The notes beneath the pieces were generated by a model. It worked only from the letters and a program-made list of their open reading frames with translations. It searched no databases and was not told the origin of the DNA. Positions 16,889 to 26,090 of a DNA stretch of 64,000 bases are shown in pieces (position 1 is the first letter of the stretch; each line of letters opens with the position of its first letter). The stretch lies in the NCBI RefSeq assembly GCF_010731535.1, contig NZ_AP022581.1, forward strand, positions 4,783,952 through 4,847,951. The letters run 5' to 3'. A program made the position numbers and the translations under genes. The stretch comes from Mycobacterium lacus (GTDB lineage: Bacteria; Actinomycetota; Actinomycetes; Mycobacteriales; Mycobacteriaceae).

Positions 16889-16993
16889 ATGGTGACGCTG
16901 CGAGTGGTTCCTGAAGGGTTGGTGCCCGGTGTCAGTTACGCCGACGGCGGTGCCGTCGTGGCGTCGTATGTGGCCGCGGGCGGTATGGCATGA
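16889..16993 (+). pseudogene. Internally deleted PE gene (34 codons)
   Basis: From ATG 16889, with GAAGGAG upstream, the frame reads MVTLRVVPEGL. It then jumps to VSYADGGAVVASYVAAGGMA and stops in an ATGA overlap with the PPE gene. The intact PE at 23865 has the same beginning (VTLRVVPEGL) and an equivalent end (ISYAVGDAAAAASYAGAGG) about 70 codons further on. The simplest reading is an in-frame internal deletion removing most of the PE domain. The product could not form a normal PE helical hairpin. Confidence 0.75.
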
Positions 16994-18245
16994 CGGCGTC
17001 CATCTGGCTTGCCGCGCCGCCGGAGGTCCATTCGGCGCTGCTGAGCTCCGGTCCGGGCCCTGGTTCGGTGCAGGCCGCCGCGGCGGCGTGGACGTCGCTG
17101 AGCGCCCAATACGCCTCAGCGGCAGCAGAACTCACTACGGTGCTGGGCGCGGTACAGGCCGGAACGTGGCAGGGCCCGAGCGCCGAGACGTATGTAGCCG
17201 CGCACTGGCCTATGTGGCCTGGCTGACCGAGACCAGTGCCGACAGCGCGGGGGTGGCCGCCCAGCATGAGGTTGCGGCGACGGCCTACACGGCCGCGCTG
17301 GCGGAAATGCCGACGTTGGCGGAGCTGGCCGCTAACCACGCCATCCACGCGGTGTTGCTGGCGACGAATTTCTTTGGGATCAATACGATCCCGATCGCGC
17401 TCAATGAGGCCGACTATCTGCGGATGTGGATTCAGGCCGCCACCACGATGAGCGTCTACCAGGCGGTGTCGGACGTGGCGTTCGCGTCGGCGCCACGCAC
17501 GACGCCCGCGCCGGTGCTGCTCAAACCCGGTGTCGGCGCTGCCGGTAACGCCGCTGCCACCACAACCCAATCCGCGGTGGGGGACATCCCGTGGAACCTG
17601 ATCTGGGAACTCCTCAAGCAAGTGGCAGAAGCGTACCTCGACTTCAACGTGTGGGTGCTCAAGGAGGATGCCCTCTTCCTGCAGGATCCGATCGGAAATC
17701 TATGGAAGATGTTCGACGCTTTCATGACCAATCCGGTCAACGCGCTGTTCGAATGGGGTCCGATGATCTTCGCGCTCGGTTACACCGTCGTGGAGGGAGG
17801 GGCGCCGGCGGACGCCCTGGCCACGGGCGTTGTTACTGGCGCCTCAACGGCATTGGTGTCCGCGCTGCCGCCCAGTCTGGTTCCGGCCGCCACCGCCCTG
17901 ATGAATGCCGCCGGGGTGCCAGTGGCGGCCGCGCCGGCCGCTGCGGGGGCGGTTGCTGCCAGTGCCGTGACGCCGCAACTCGGCACCTCCGTCGTACTGC
18001 CGGAGGCGACACTAGTTTCGGCGGTGGCGACTGGTCCCGCGGCCTCGCCGGTCTCGGTGGCGGCATCGACCGGGGGTGCTGGCACGTTGGGGTTTGCCGG
18101 GACCGCGGCCAAGCAGAACGCCGGAGATCCATGCGGATTGACAATGCTAGCCAACGATGAACCCGGTGGTCCGACGGTGCCGATGCTGCCGGCCACCTGG
18201 GTCCCGCAGTGGTTCGGCGAGGCGGCGGTAGGGGGCGTGGGCTGA
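16990..18245 (+). pseudogene. PPE-PPW family gene with one frameshift (PPE67/PPE66-like)
   Basis: The PPE domain starts MTASIWLAAPPEVHSALL (residues 7-11 give the A-x-PPE signature) and reads to HWPMWPG, stopping at 17226 after 78 codons. Restoring one C near 17203-17206 joins it to the frame ending at 18245 (about 418 residues in all). That part contains NFFGINTIPIALNEADY, then GFAGT and the P-x-x-P-x-x-W motif (PMLPATW) defining the PPE-PPW subgroup. From memory, M. tuberculosis carries the syntenic pair PPE67 (77 aa) and PPE66 (315 aa), so a split at nearly the same codon may be shared. It overlaps the deleted PE gene by ATGA. Confidence 0.82.
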
Positions 18246-18302
18246 CGACGTGATGGCTCGCAACGGAAAACCCGATAGGCGTCAGCGCTCAACCGCTGCC
18301 AA

Positions 18303-19635
18303 TCACCGGCAAGCGCACCGGCGCTTGCGTGATCGGTCGCGGTCGGTGTCGGCCTGTTGCCTGATGTGAAGATGGGCGCGAGGGGGATTCGTTGCCTCTT
18401 GTGAACGTGTGCGCTTGTTCATGTGGGCTGGGGCGTCGGGTCCGGCTTTGCTGGTGGCCAGCGTGAGGAGTTGGGCGGTCAGGGCCTGGATCTGGTGTTG
18501 GGTGGCGGCGGGATTGATCAGGGAGTAGGTCCGCGTTAGTGCCACGATGCGCTCGACGGTCATGGTGGGGTGATCGATCGCGTGATGGAACGCGGTGGCG
18601 GTGGTGTCGTGTTTCTTGGGCACCGTGGCGCCGTTGCGGACTTTAGAGATCGGTTTCTGCTGTGGGTAGAAGTAGTTGGTCAGCTTGGACTGCAACTGCC
18701 AGATCTTGTTGAGCGGCAACAGTTCTGCGGGGGTGTCGTGGCGGTGGTAGCCGACCACGGTGCGCACCGCTGCCCCATATTTTTCTGCTCGACGTGATGA
18801 CCGTCGTTCTTATTGCCCGGTCGCGCCCGGGTGAAGGTGATCTGGCGGTCCTGGCACCATCTGAGCAGGTCTTCGTTGATGAATTCTGATCCGTTGTCGG
18901 AGTCCACACCGAGGATCGGGAACGGCATCTTGCGGGCAATGTCATTTAGGGCGGCCGGCACGCATTTGGCGGTCTTGTCCGGCATTGAGCGGTTCTCGGT
19001 CCAGCCGGTGGCGATGTCGGTGACCGTCAGCGTGAAGGCATGGCCTCTAGCCCGGTTGCCGCCGTCGCGCCAGACCAGGTCGATCTCGACGAATCCGGGC
19101 CGCGCGTCGTCCCACTCGGCCCAGGTGCGCACCGGGATCTGGCTTGTGAGAAGCGATCGCGGCTTTGTCCCCACACGCCCTTGAGCTGGTGTTTGGTCCG
19201 CTCACCAGCCAGGCGGCGATCGATGGTGGCCGCTGACATTGACACCAACAGCGCCGCGGTGGCCTCGTCGATGACCAGTTCTCCGAACTGATGCAGCACT
19301 GCCACCGGTTGCCTGAGCATCGGCGCAAGCCGTTTGCCGGCGGGCATTGCGGGCACTGTCCAGCGCACCAACGGCGCCGCGGTGACATCAGGCCCGTACT
19401 TCACTGGCCGCGGACTGCGCGGGGTGACGATCTTGGGTTGCAGCGCCGCTTTGAGCGCCTTGCGGGCATGGCTGCGGTGCCACCGGGTGTTAGCGCACAA
19501 CTCGTCGAGAATCCGACTCGTACCGCGGTGGTCTCGGTGATTGCTCTGCGCTCGGCCAACGTCAACCCCATCCACCGGGCGTTCGCGCGCATTTTCAGTG
19601 AGGCAACGAATCAGCCTTTCGCGCGCATTTTTCAC
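18303..19635 (-). pseudogene. DDE-type integrase/transposase with two frameshifts
   Basis: Three minus-strand frames join into one rve-type transposase of roughly 400 residues. The first (up to 19635) contains SRILDELCANTRWHRSHARK and IDEATAALLVSMSAATIDRRL. The second (19174-18680) carries the catalytic Asp of GFVEIDLVW and Asp of LGVDSDNGSEF. The third ends at 18303 with NKIWQLQSKLTNYF and RIVALTRTYSLINPAA. One shift lies at a G run near 19165, the other near 18778, where the HVEQKN motif with the catalytic Glu is followed by extra bases. The true start is unclear, because the first 40 residues overlap a repeated TTCGCGCGCATTTT sequence. Confidence 0.8.
18309..18328. terminator. Hairpin after the PPE gene
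   Basis: GCAAGCGC, loop ACCG, GCGCTTGC forms a perfect 8-bp GC-rich stem 64 bp after the PPE stop. There is no T-run, so it would be an intrinsic terminator only of the mycobacterial non-canonical type. It also sits at the edge of the decayed transposase gene. Confidence 0.4.
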
Positions 19636-19666
19636 GGGTCAACGTGGTCGGCGGGGTCTGCTAGTA

Positions 19667-19682
19667 TCGAATGTATGTTCGA
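19667..19682. promoter_or_regulatory. LexA/SOS box overlapping the start of the 13E12 gene
   Basis: TCGAATGTATGTTCGA matches the mycobacterial SOS box TCGAAC-N4-GTTCGA at all but one position. It spans the start codon ATG 19675-19677. 13E12-repeat genes of M. tuberculosis are known members of the LexA regulon, which supports a regulatory role here. A leaderless or near-leaderless transcript is implied. Confidence 0.75.
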
Positions 19683-21112
19683 AGGGGTGCTCGATCCGGA
19701 GGTGGTGGCCCGTTTCGATGAGCACGTCGAGCGGCGCCATCCGTCGACCACTGCGGAGTCGGCGGGGTTGGTGGAGCGGATTTGTGCGGCCGCGCGGGCG
19801 GAGAACCGGGCCGCCGCCGCGCAGCTAGTGGCGATCGGGGAGTTGTTCGCCTCTCGGCTCTCGCGCTCTTCGGAGACCGAGGACTGGGCGATCGACACCA
19901 TGGAGGCGGTGGCCGCGGAGGTGGGTGCGGCGTTGCGGATCAGCCAGGCGCGCGCCGCCGGCCGGCTGCGTTATGCCCGGGCGATGCGTGAGCGGTTGCC
20001 CAAGACCGCTGCGGTGTTTGTGGCCGGCGAGATCGACTTTCGGGCGTTTTCCACGATCGTGTTCCGCACCGATCTGATCGTCGACCCCGAGGTGCTGGCG
20101 GCGGTGGATGAGTTGGTGGCGCTCAATGTGACGCGCTGGCCCTCGCTGAGCAGCGCCCGGCTGTCCGGGGCGGTCGATAGGATCGTGGCGAAGGTGGATA
20201 CCGATGCGGTGCGCCGGCGTAAGGAGTATCAGGCCGATCGGCAGATCTCGATCGGACAGGACCAAGACGGCCTCTCGCGCATCGACGGCAGCCTGTACAG
20301 CGTCGACGCCCACGCGCTGGACAAGCGGTTGAGCGCGTTGGCGGCCACGGTGTGTGCCCACGATCCGCGCACCCGCGAGCAGCGCCGCGCCGACGCGCTG
20401 GGGGCGCTGGCCGCCGGGGCGGATCGGCTGGGCTGTCGCTGCAGGCTCACCGACTGCCCGGCCGCCACCCGCCCGGGCGCGGCCCCGGTGGTGATCCATG
20501 TGATCGCCGAACCCGCCACCCTCGAGGGCACCAGCTCGGCGCCAGCCTCGATGGTGGGCGCCGATGGGCTGATCACCCCCGAACTGATCGCCGAGCTCGC
20601 CAAGACCGCGAAACTGGTGCCGCTGGCCCACCCCGGCGATGCCCCACCCGAGCCCGGCTATGTGCCCTCGAAGGCGTTGGCCGATTTCGTGCGGTGCCGG
20701 GATCTGACCTGCCGCTGGCCCGGCTGTGACCGGCCCGCCGTCGATTGCGATGTGGATCATTCGATCCCCTACGCCCAGGGTGGACCCACCCATGCGGCCA
20801 ACCTGAACTGCAAATGTAGAACCCATCACCTTGTGAAGACCTTTTGGGGCTGGCGGGAACGGCAACTACGCGACGGGACCCTGATTTTCACCTCACCGTC
20901 GGGGCACACCCATGTCACCACCCCGGGCAGCGCGCTGCTGTTCCCAAGTTTGTGCCGCGCGGTCGGCGCTATGCCGGCACCGGAAGCCGACCCCCCGCAC
21001 GACTACTGCGCCCACCGGACCGCGATGACCCTCTCTGGCAGGGTTAGTTGAGACAGCAGGGTTCGAAAATATCTGACCAGGTATTGAGGGCAAGTAAGGA
21101 TTGCAACGAACA

Positions 21113-21556
21113 ATGACGGCGACTTTGGCTGAGGTCCGGAAGGGTAGCGCCGATGATGAAGGCGTGGGAACCGATTCGGCCCAGGGTCCGCGGGCGGATC
21201 GTCCCCGGCGGCGCAACTTCACCCCGGAGTACAAGGCGGCCATTGTGGCCGAGTACGACGCGTTGACCGAGCCGGGTGCGCGGGGTGCGCTGCTTCGGCG
21301 TGAGGGCCTGTACTCATCGCACATCGTGGAGTGGCGCCGAGCGCGCGACGCGGGCGCGTTGGACGGGCTGGCCCGGTCAGGCGGTCGTGGTAAGGACCGC
21401 GACCAGGCCGAGATCGAACGGCTACGGAAGCGGGCCGAACGGGCCGAGGCCGAGCTTGAACGCACGAGGGCCGCGTTGGATCTGGTGGGAAAAGCACACG
21501 CGCTCTTGGAGACGCTCTCCGAGAGCACGGGCACGCGGCCCGGGTCGAAGAAGTGA
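21113..21556 (+). CDS. IS3-family transposase OrfA (copy 2)
   Basis: The translation is identical to OrfA of copy 1: a helix-turn-helix N-terminus and Glu/Arg-rich coiled coil, 147 residues from ATG 21113 with AAGGA upstream. It is intact and overlaps the damaged orfB by 4 bp. Confidence 0.9.
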   Translation: MTATLAEVRKGSADDEGVGTDSAQGPRADRPRRRNFTPEYKAAIVAEYDALTEPGARGALLRREGLYSSHIVEWRRARDAGALDGLARSGGRGKDRDQAEIERLRKRAERAEAELERTRAALDLVGKAHALLETLSESTGTRPGSKK

Positions 21557-22551
21557 TCGCACAGTTGCTGCCCGAGGTGGAGCGGCTGACCTCGACCGCG
21601 AAGGCGTGCGCGCTGCTGGGCAAGCCGCGCGCGAGCCTGTATCGGCAGCGCAACCGCCCTGCCGGTCCACGCCGCAAACCCGGGCCGAGCGGACCGCCGC
21701 CCAATGCGCTCGACGCGGCCGAGCGCACGCAGATCCTTACGGTGTTGTGCCAGCCGCGCTTCGCCGACAAGGCGGTCGCCCGTGTGGGCCGAGCTGCTCG
21801 ACGAGGGCGTCTACCTGTGCTCGCAGTCCACGATGTACCGGATCCTGCGCACGCACAACATGACCCGCGAACGGCGGCGGGTAGCCACACACCGCCGCGG
21901 GTCAAACCCGAGCTGGTCGCCCACCAACCCAACGACGTGTGGTCCTGGGACATCACCAAATTGGCGGGACCGGTGCGCGGCGAGTTCTACCAGCTCTACG
22001 TGATGCTGGACATCTTCAGCCGCTACCCCGTCGGCTGGCGCGTCGAGTACCACGAGGACGCCGACATCGCCCAGGACTGGATGGCCGAGCTGACCGCGCT
22101 ACACGGGCGGCCCGGCGCGATCCACGCCGACCGGGTTCGGCGATGACGTCGAAGAACGTCGCCCAGCTGCTAATCGACCTCGGCGTGGCGCGCAGCCACT
22201 GCGCCCACGGGTGTCAAACGACAACCCGTTCAGCGAATCCCAGTTCAAAACGCTGAAGTACCGCAACGATTTTCCCGAACGGTTCGACTCGATCGAGCAC
22301 GCCCGCACCTGGTGCAAAGACTTCTTCGACTACCTGCGCCACGAGCACCGCCATTCCGCGCTCGGCCTGCACACACGGCGTCGGTGTACTTCGGCACCGC
22401 CGCCGACATCCAGGCCAAACGAGCCCGGGTCATGGCCGATGCCTACGCCGCCAACCCCAACCGGTTTAGCAGCCCACCACAGCCCCCGAAACTACCGACC
22501 GCGGCATGGATCAACCCACCGACCCCACAACCGAAAATAGTGTCCACATAG
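21553..22551 (+). pseudogene. IS3-family transposase OrfB (copy 2), five deletions
   Basis: Compared with intact OrfB at 6584-7588, this copy lacks AA at about 21783 (AQVWAELL becomes ARVGRAAR) and one C at about 21890. The frame is briefly restored from PPRVKPELVAHQ. It then lacks one G at about 22133 (HADRGSAM lost), one C or G at about 22200 and one C at about 22377. The DDE signature cannot be assembled in one frame. All five sites are short homopolymer or dinucleotide contexts. It is either decay after transposition or uncorrected consensus error in a repeated element. Confidence 0.88.
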
Positions 22552-22758
22552 TGAGACGCTGTCTCAAACACCTTGACAGCTACCGTGATGCCCAAACGCC
22601 GCCGCACCCGCGCCCAAGACCGCGCCCACCGCATCGCCACCGAACGCCGCCACAACCACCACGCCCGCACGGTCGCCCACACCACCCGGCTAGCCGAACC
22701 CCCCAACCACCCCGGCCCCGCCCCACCCCACACCGACCACGACCCACCACCATTCTGA

Positions 22759-23797
22759 TGCGGAACAGATCACAACGTGTGGTTGAAAGGTCTTGTTGGG
22801 GAGCAGTATTGGAGCTTGTGGCCCCGGTCCATGTTTATGTTGGGCGCTAGCGGCTTGTGGGGTCAGGGTGCTGCTGCCGCCATGCTGGGTGGGCGGGGGC
22901 CGTGGGTGCGATGGGTGACGCGCCACGGCCGGGTGGATCGGGAGATCGCCAGCCGCGTGCATGTCATACGAAGGCCGAAGGGGTGGCAAACAGTTTGGTG
23001 AATGCCGGCGATCACTGACATCCCTGACCGCGACCGGCTTAGTGCCCTCTTCTTGCGTTAAACACGGTCGACAATCCGTTGCGGCCGTAAATGTTCCGAC
23101 CTGCCGGGATCACCAGTACGCACGGAAACGCACAGCACTGACCTGCAATCTAGGACGCTGCTGATGTTGTCCCCCTAGCCGTTCGGCACGACGGCAAGCT
23201 GGTCACATGAGTCGGGCGAGTCTCCGCGGGTTGGGGTGTTCGTTGTGCCCGCCTCGGAGCGACAAACCCCTTGTGTGCCTTACGTTGTCGCTGTAAGACG
23301 GACAAACTGTGCACCGTGTGGGCCCAGATATTCGTGGGACAGATGTGCCTACCGCGAGCCCAGGACACCACCGATCTAGCGACCAAGGATCGCTAGTGAC
23401 TAAATCAGCAGCACCCCATCCCGGCTGTGGGTTACCGGTTTGTCGCTGGGAAAGTGATTCTCACGCGGTATGACTGAAGGTCTACTAGCTTGGCGCATCG
23501 CGGAAACCATTGGGGGCAGCACTGTTTCAGTGAATGCCGGCGCCCAACTTGCGTGGAATCTGCAGGCGGTGTAATTGCCCCCCAAGGGCGCCCGACATAA
23601 CGATGCTCTGGCGTCGCGTCGGATCCCTGCCCGAAATCCTTTATGGTGCCGAGAATTCGGGTGATATCAGGACGCCTGCGCAAGCCGAGATTGCCCCGGG
23701 CGCGTTCCGCGTGGCGTGTACGACAAGCAGACGAGTTGGTGTGCGAAACCTACGGATCCGTCACTTCTGGCTACGTAACCGTAGCCTATCGAAACAG
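22759..23797. other. 1-kb region without recognisable genes
   Basis: Six-frame inspection shows only short frames without family resemblance or convincing start context. Base composition drifts lower in GC than the neighbours around 23000-23800. The region separates the 13E12 gene from the ESX-like cluster and may be debris between insertions. I see no tRNA, array or long dyad. Confidence 0.5.
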
Positions 23798-23826
23798 TTG
23801 ACACCATTTACAATCCGTGAGATTTA
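23798..23826 (+). promoter_or_regulatory. Possible sigma-A-like promoter upstream of the PE gene
   Basis: TTGACA at 23798-23803, a 17-bp spacer and GATTTA at 23821-23826 resemble a housekeeping promoter, 39 bp before the PE start. The -10 match is weak. No Zur or IdeR operator is evident nearby. Confidence 0.4.
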
Positions 23827-23864
23827 TTGTCGGGTGCAGGTGCGTCTCGGAAGGAGTGTCGGTA

Positions 23865-24179
23865 GTGACGTTGCGGGTGGTTCCTGAGGGTTTGGCGGCG
23901 GCCAGTGCGGCGGTGGAGGCGCTGACCGCGCGGCTGGCGGCCGCGCACGCTGGTGCGGCGCCGGTGATTACGGCGGTGGTGCCGCCCGCGGCCGACCCGG
24001 TGTCACTGCAGACCGCGGCCGGGTTTAGCGCCCTGGGCAACGAGCACGCCGCGGTGGCCGCCGAAGGGGTCGAAGAGCTGGGCCGTTCCGGGATCGGTGT
24101 GGGTGAGTCCGCTATCAGTTATGCCGTCGGTGACGCCGCCGCGGCGGCGTCGTATGCGGGTGCGGGTGGTTCGCTGTGA
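23865..24179 (+). CDS. PE-family protein, PE5-like
   Basis: This 104-residue PE protein (V/MTLRVVPEGLAAASAAVEAL) consists of the PE domain only. The two-helix hairpin and a C-terminal YAGAGG-type end fit PE5-like proteins of ESX-3 loci. GTG 23865 is chosen because GGAAGGAG lies just upstream and the deleted copy at 16889 begins identically. It would pair with the PPE encoded next (GTGA overlap) for export. It is the first gene of a six-gene ESX-3-like run. Confidence 0.9.
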   Translation: MTLRVVPEGLAAASAAVEALTARLAAAHAGAAPVITAVVPPAADPVSLQTAAGFSALGNEHAAVAAEGVEELGRSGIGVGESAISYAVGDAAAAASYAGAGGSL

Positions 24180-25414
24180 CAGCGCCGGTCTGGATGACCG
24201 CGCCGCCGGAGGTGCATTCGGCGCTGCTCAGCGCCGGCCCGGGCCCGGCTTCGCTGCAGGCGGCCGCGGCGGGCTGGACATCGCTGAGCACCGAATACGC
24301 CGCTGCGGCAGCAGAACTGACCGCAATAGTGGCCGCGGTGCAGGCCGGTGCCTGGCTGGGCCCCAGCGCTGAGGCGTTCGTGGCCGCCAACGTGCCGTAC
24401 GTGGCGTGGTTGATGCAGGCCAGCGCCGATGCCGCGGCGACGGCCGCCGAGCACGAGACGGTCGCGGCCGCCTATGTCGGCGCGCTGGCGGCGATGCCGA
24501 CGCTGGCCGAGCTGGCCGCCAACCACGTCACCCACGCGGTGTTGGTGGCGACGAACTTCTTCGGCATCAACACCATCCCCATCGCGCTCAACGAGGCCGA
24601 CTACGTGCGGATGTGGATCCAGGCCGCCACCACGATGAGCGTCTATGACGCCGCTGCGGGTGCGGCGGTGATCTCGGCACCGCACACCAGCCCCGCACCG
24701 GTCATCGTCAAACCCGGCGTGGGTGAGGCCGGCGAACTCGTAACCCTGGCCGGCCAAATCGGACTAGACCCCTGGCACTGGGTTGATTTGGCCCTTGCTT
24801 ACCTAGTCGTGGCGCTTGAGGATCTTGTAGTCCTGGGGTTGATAGTGGCCATCTCAACGCTATTCGTCATCGGAGCCATCACGCTCCTCACGATTGCGGT
24901 CATGATGGTGGTTGTCCTTATTCCTCTACTTCTTTTCAACATGGTGGTGCTCCTCGGCTGGGCGGCCGTCTACCTTGCCATCGCGGCGATCGAATTTGTC
25001 ATTCAATGGATCATTGGGCACATCATCGGCGCAATAGCCTTGTCGTGGATGGTCCTGCCCGCTCTCTTTAGTCCTTTGACCACGGCAGCCGTTGGTCCCC
25101 TGGCGGCGGCGGCCGCGGTACCGGCCGTTGGGTCCGTCACGGGTTTGGCCGGGGTCGGAGCAGCACCGGCGTCGGCGGTCGCCGTTAGCAGTGCGGAGCC
25201 GTTGGCGGGTGGTGCTTCTGGCGCGCGGTTGGTGTCGGTGGTGGGTTCTGATCGGGGTGCTGGGGTGTTGGGGTTTGCCGGGACGGCCGGTAAGGAGGCG
25301 GTCGCGGCGCCGTGTGGTTTGACGGTGTTGACCGGGGATGGGCTTGGTGGTGGTGTGCGGGTGCCGATGCTGCCGGCGAGCTGGGAGCCGAATGTGGTTG
25401 GCGCCGTGTGCTAA
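24176..25414 (+). CDS. PPE-PPW family protein with strongly hydrophobic middle
   Basis: This 412-residue protein has a canonical PPE domain (MTAPVWMTAPPEVHSALL, the WxG-like AAAGWTSLS, NFFGINTIPIALNEADY). GFAGT and P-x-x-P-x-x-W (PMLPASW) near the C-terminus place it in the PPE-PPW subgroup. Between them, about residues 205-305, runs an unusually hydrophobic stretch (LVVLGLIVAISTLFVIGAIT, then LLTIAVMMVVVLIPLLLFNM and more) that could form several membrane helices. It is coupled to the PE gene by GTGA and followed by esxS after 40 bp. The layout resembles the PE-PPE heads of ESX-3 and its partial duplicates in M. tuberculosis. Confidence 0.9.
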   Translation: MTAPVWMTAPPEVHSALLSAGPGPASLQAAAAGWTSLSTEYAAAAAELTAIVAAVQAGAWLGPSAEAFVAANVPYVAWLMQASADAAATAAEHETVAAAYVGALAAMPTLAELAANHVTHAVLVATNFFGINTIPIALNEADYVRMWIQAATTMSVYDAAAGAAVISAPHTSPAPVIVKPGVGEAGELVTLAGQIGLDPWHWVDLALAYLVVALEDLVVLGLIVAISTLFVIGAITLLTIAVMMVVVLIPLLLFNMVVLLGWAAVYLAIAAIEFVIQWIIGHIIGAIALSWMVLPALFSPLTTAAVGPLAAAAAVPAVGSVTGLAGVGAAPASAVAVSSAEPLAGGASGARLVSVVGSDRGAGVLGFAGTAGKEAVAAPCGLTVLTGDGLGGGVRVPMLPASWEPNVVGAVC

Positions 25415-25454
25415 CGGCGTTGTTAAGGGAAACCCGAAAAAGAGAGGGATCGTG

Positions 25455-25748
25455 ATGAGTTTGTTGGATGCCCATATTCCGCAGTTGGTGGCCTCGCAGT
25501 CGGCGTTTGCCGCCAAGGCGGGGTTGATGCGCCACACGATCGGTCAGGCCGAGCAGTCGGCGATGTCGGCGCAGGCGTTTCACCAGGGGGAGTCCGCGGC
25601 GGCGTTTCAGGGTTCGCATGCCCGGTTTGTGGCCGCGGCCGCCAAGGTCAACGCCTTGCTGGATCTCGCGCAGGCCAACCTGGGTGATGCCGCGGGCACC
25701 TATGTGGCCGCCGATGCCGCCGCCGCGTCCAGCTACACCGGGTTCTAA
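25455..25748 (+). CDS. esxS: ESAT-6-like protein EsxS/EsxG type
   Basis: This 97-residue ESX substrate is nearly colinear with M. tuberculosis EsxS (Rv3020c) and EsxG: MSLLDAHIPQL at the start, AGLMRHTIGQAEQ, HQGESAAAFQG and the C-terminal YVAADAAAASSYTGF. As in EsxG, the turn position has FQG rather than WxG. It would form a four-helix heterodimer with the EsxR-like protein encoded 34 bp downstream. EsxG/H-type pairs are exported by ESX-3 and linked to iron and zinc acquisition. ATG 25455 has a GAGAGGGAT ribosome site. Confidence 0.93.
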   Translation: MSLLDAHIPQLVASQSAFAAKAGLMRHTIGQAEQSAMSAQAFHQGESAAAFQGSHARFVAAAAKVNALLDLAQANLGDAAGTYVAADAAAASSYTGF

Positions 25749-25782
25749 AGCCGCCCGTTACTGATTATCGAAGGGGTTTGTG

Positions 25783-26070
25783 ATGTCGCAGATTATGTAC
25801 AACTACCCGGCGATGATGGCCCACGCTGGGGACATGTCGGGGTATGCGGGCACGCTGCAGAGCCTGGGCGCCGATATCGCCAGCGAGCAGGCCGCGCTGT
25901 CGAATGCCTGGCAGGGTGATACCGGGATCACCTATCAGGGTTGGCAGGCGCAGTGGAACCAGGGGCTGGAGGACCTGGTGCGGGCCTATCAGTCGATGGC
26001 CTCCACGCATGAGGCCAACACCATGGCCATGTTGGCCCGCGACGGCGCCGAAGCCGCCAAATGGGGCTAA
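25783..26070 (+). CDS. esxR: ESAT-6-like protein EsxR/EsxH (TB10.4) type
   Basis: This 95-residue member of the TB10.4 family starts MSQIMYNYPAMMAHAGDM, with WQG at residues 43-45. Residues such as ADIASEQAALS and LARDGAEAAKWG are closer to EsxR (Rv3019c) than EsxH as I remember them. ATG 25783 is preferred to GTG 25780, since every family member starts MSQIM and AAGGGG is well placed. It ends at a single Gly where the M. tuberculosis protein has two. It is the partner of the upstream EsxS-like protein. Confidence 0.93.
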   Translation: MSQIMYNYPAMMAHAGDMSGYAGTLQSLGADIASEQAALSNAWQGDTGITYQGWQAQWNQGLEDLVRAYQSMASTHEANTMAMLARDGAEAAKWG

Positions 26071-26090
26071 CCCGTTCGTCGGTTAGCTAG

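Larger units (their letters stand above)
21031..22581 (+). mobile_element. IS3-family insertion sequence, copy 2 (damaged), with ACC target duplication
   Basis: This copy has the same ends as copy 1 (6554-8110), flanked by ACC at 21028-21030 and 22582-22584. It is 1551 bp, six bases shorter than copy 1. The difference is fully explained by five deletions within orfB (one of 2 bp, four of 1 bp). I saw no amino-acid substitution between the copies outside the shifted stretches. The host gene's frame is restored exactly if element and one ACC are removed, which fixes the boundaries. Confidence 0.93.
19675..22758 (+). pseudogene. 13E12-repeat HNH endonuclease-like gene, interrupted by IS3 copy 2
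   Basis: The frame from ATG 19675 encodes a DUF222/HNH protein. A long helical N-terminal domain (residues 1-330) is followed by an HNH module with VDCDVDHSIPYAQGGPT and CKCRTHHLVKTF. It runs to codon 452 (position 21030), where the IS3 element begins. After the element and one copy of the ACC target duplication, the frame continues at 22585 with VMPKRRRTRAQDRAHR and ends at 22758 with DHDPPPF, another 57 residues. The restored protein has 509 residues. As it stands, the interrupted frame ends 7 codons into the IS (TLSGRVS), still containing the whole HNH domain, so residual activity is conceivable. Confidence 0.92.

Noticed and set aside
19582..19645. Two TTCGCGCGCATTTT units as an operator of the 13E12 gene
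   Set aside because: They look more like duplicated end sequence of the decayed transposon next to it; spacing of 37 bp and partial identity do not define a binding site.
22777..23700. Short frames in the gene-poor kilobase before the PE gene
   Set aside because: None has a ribosome site plus coherent amino-acid composition or any motif I know.
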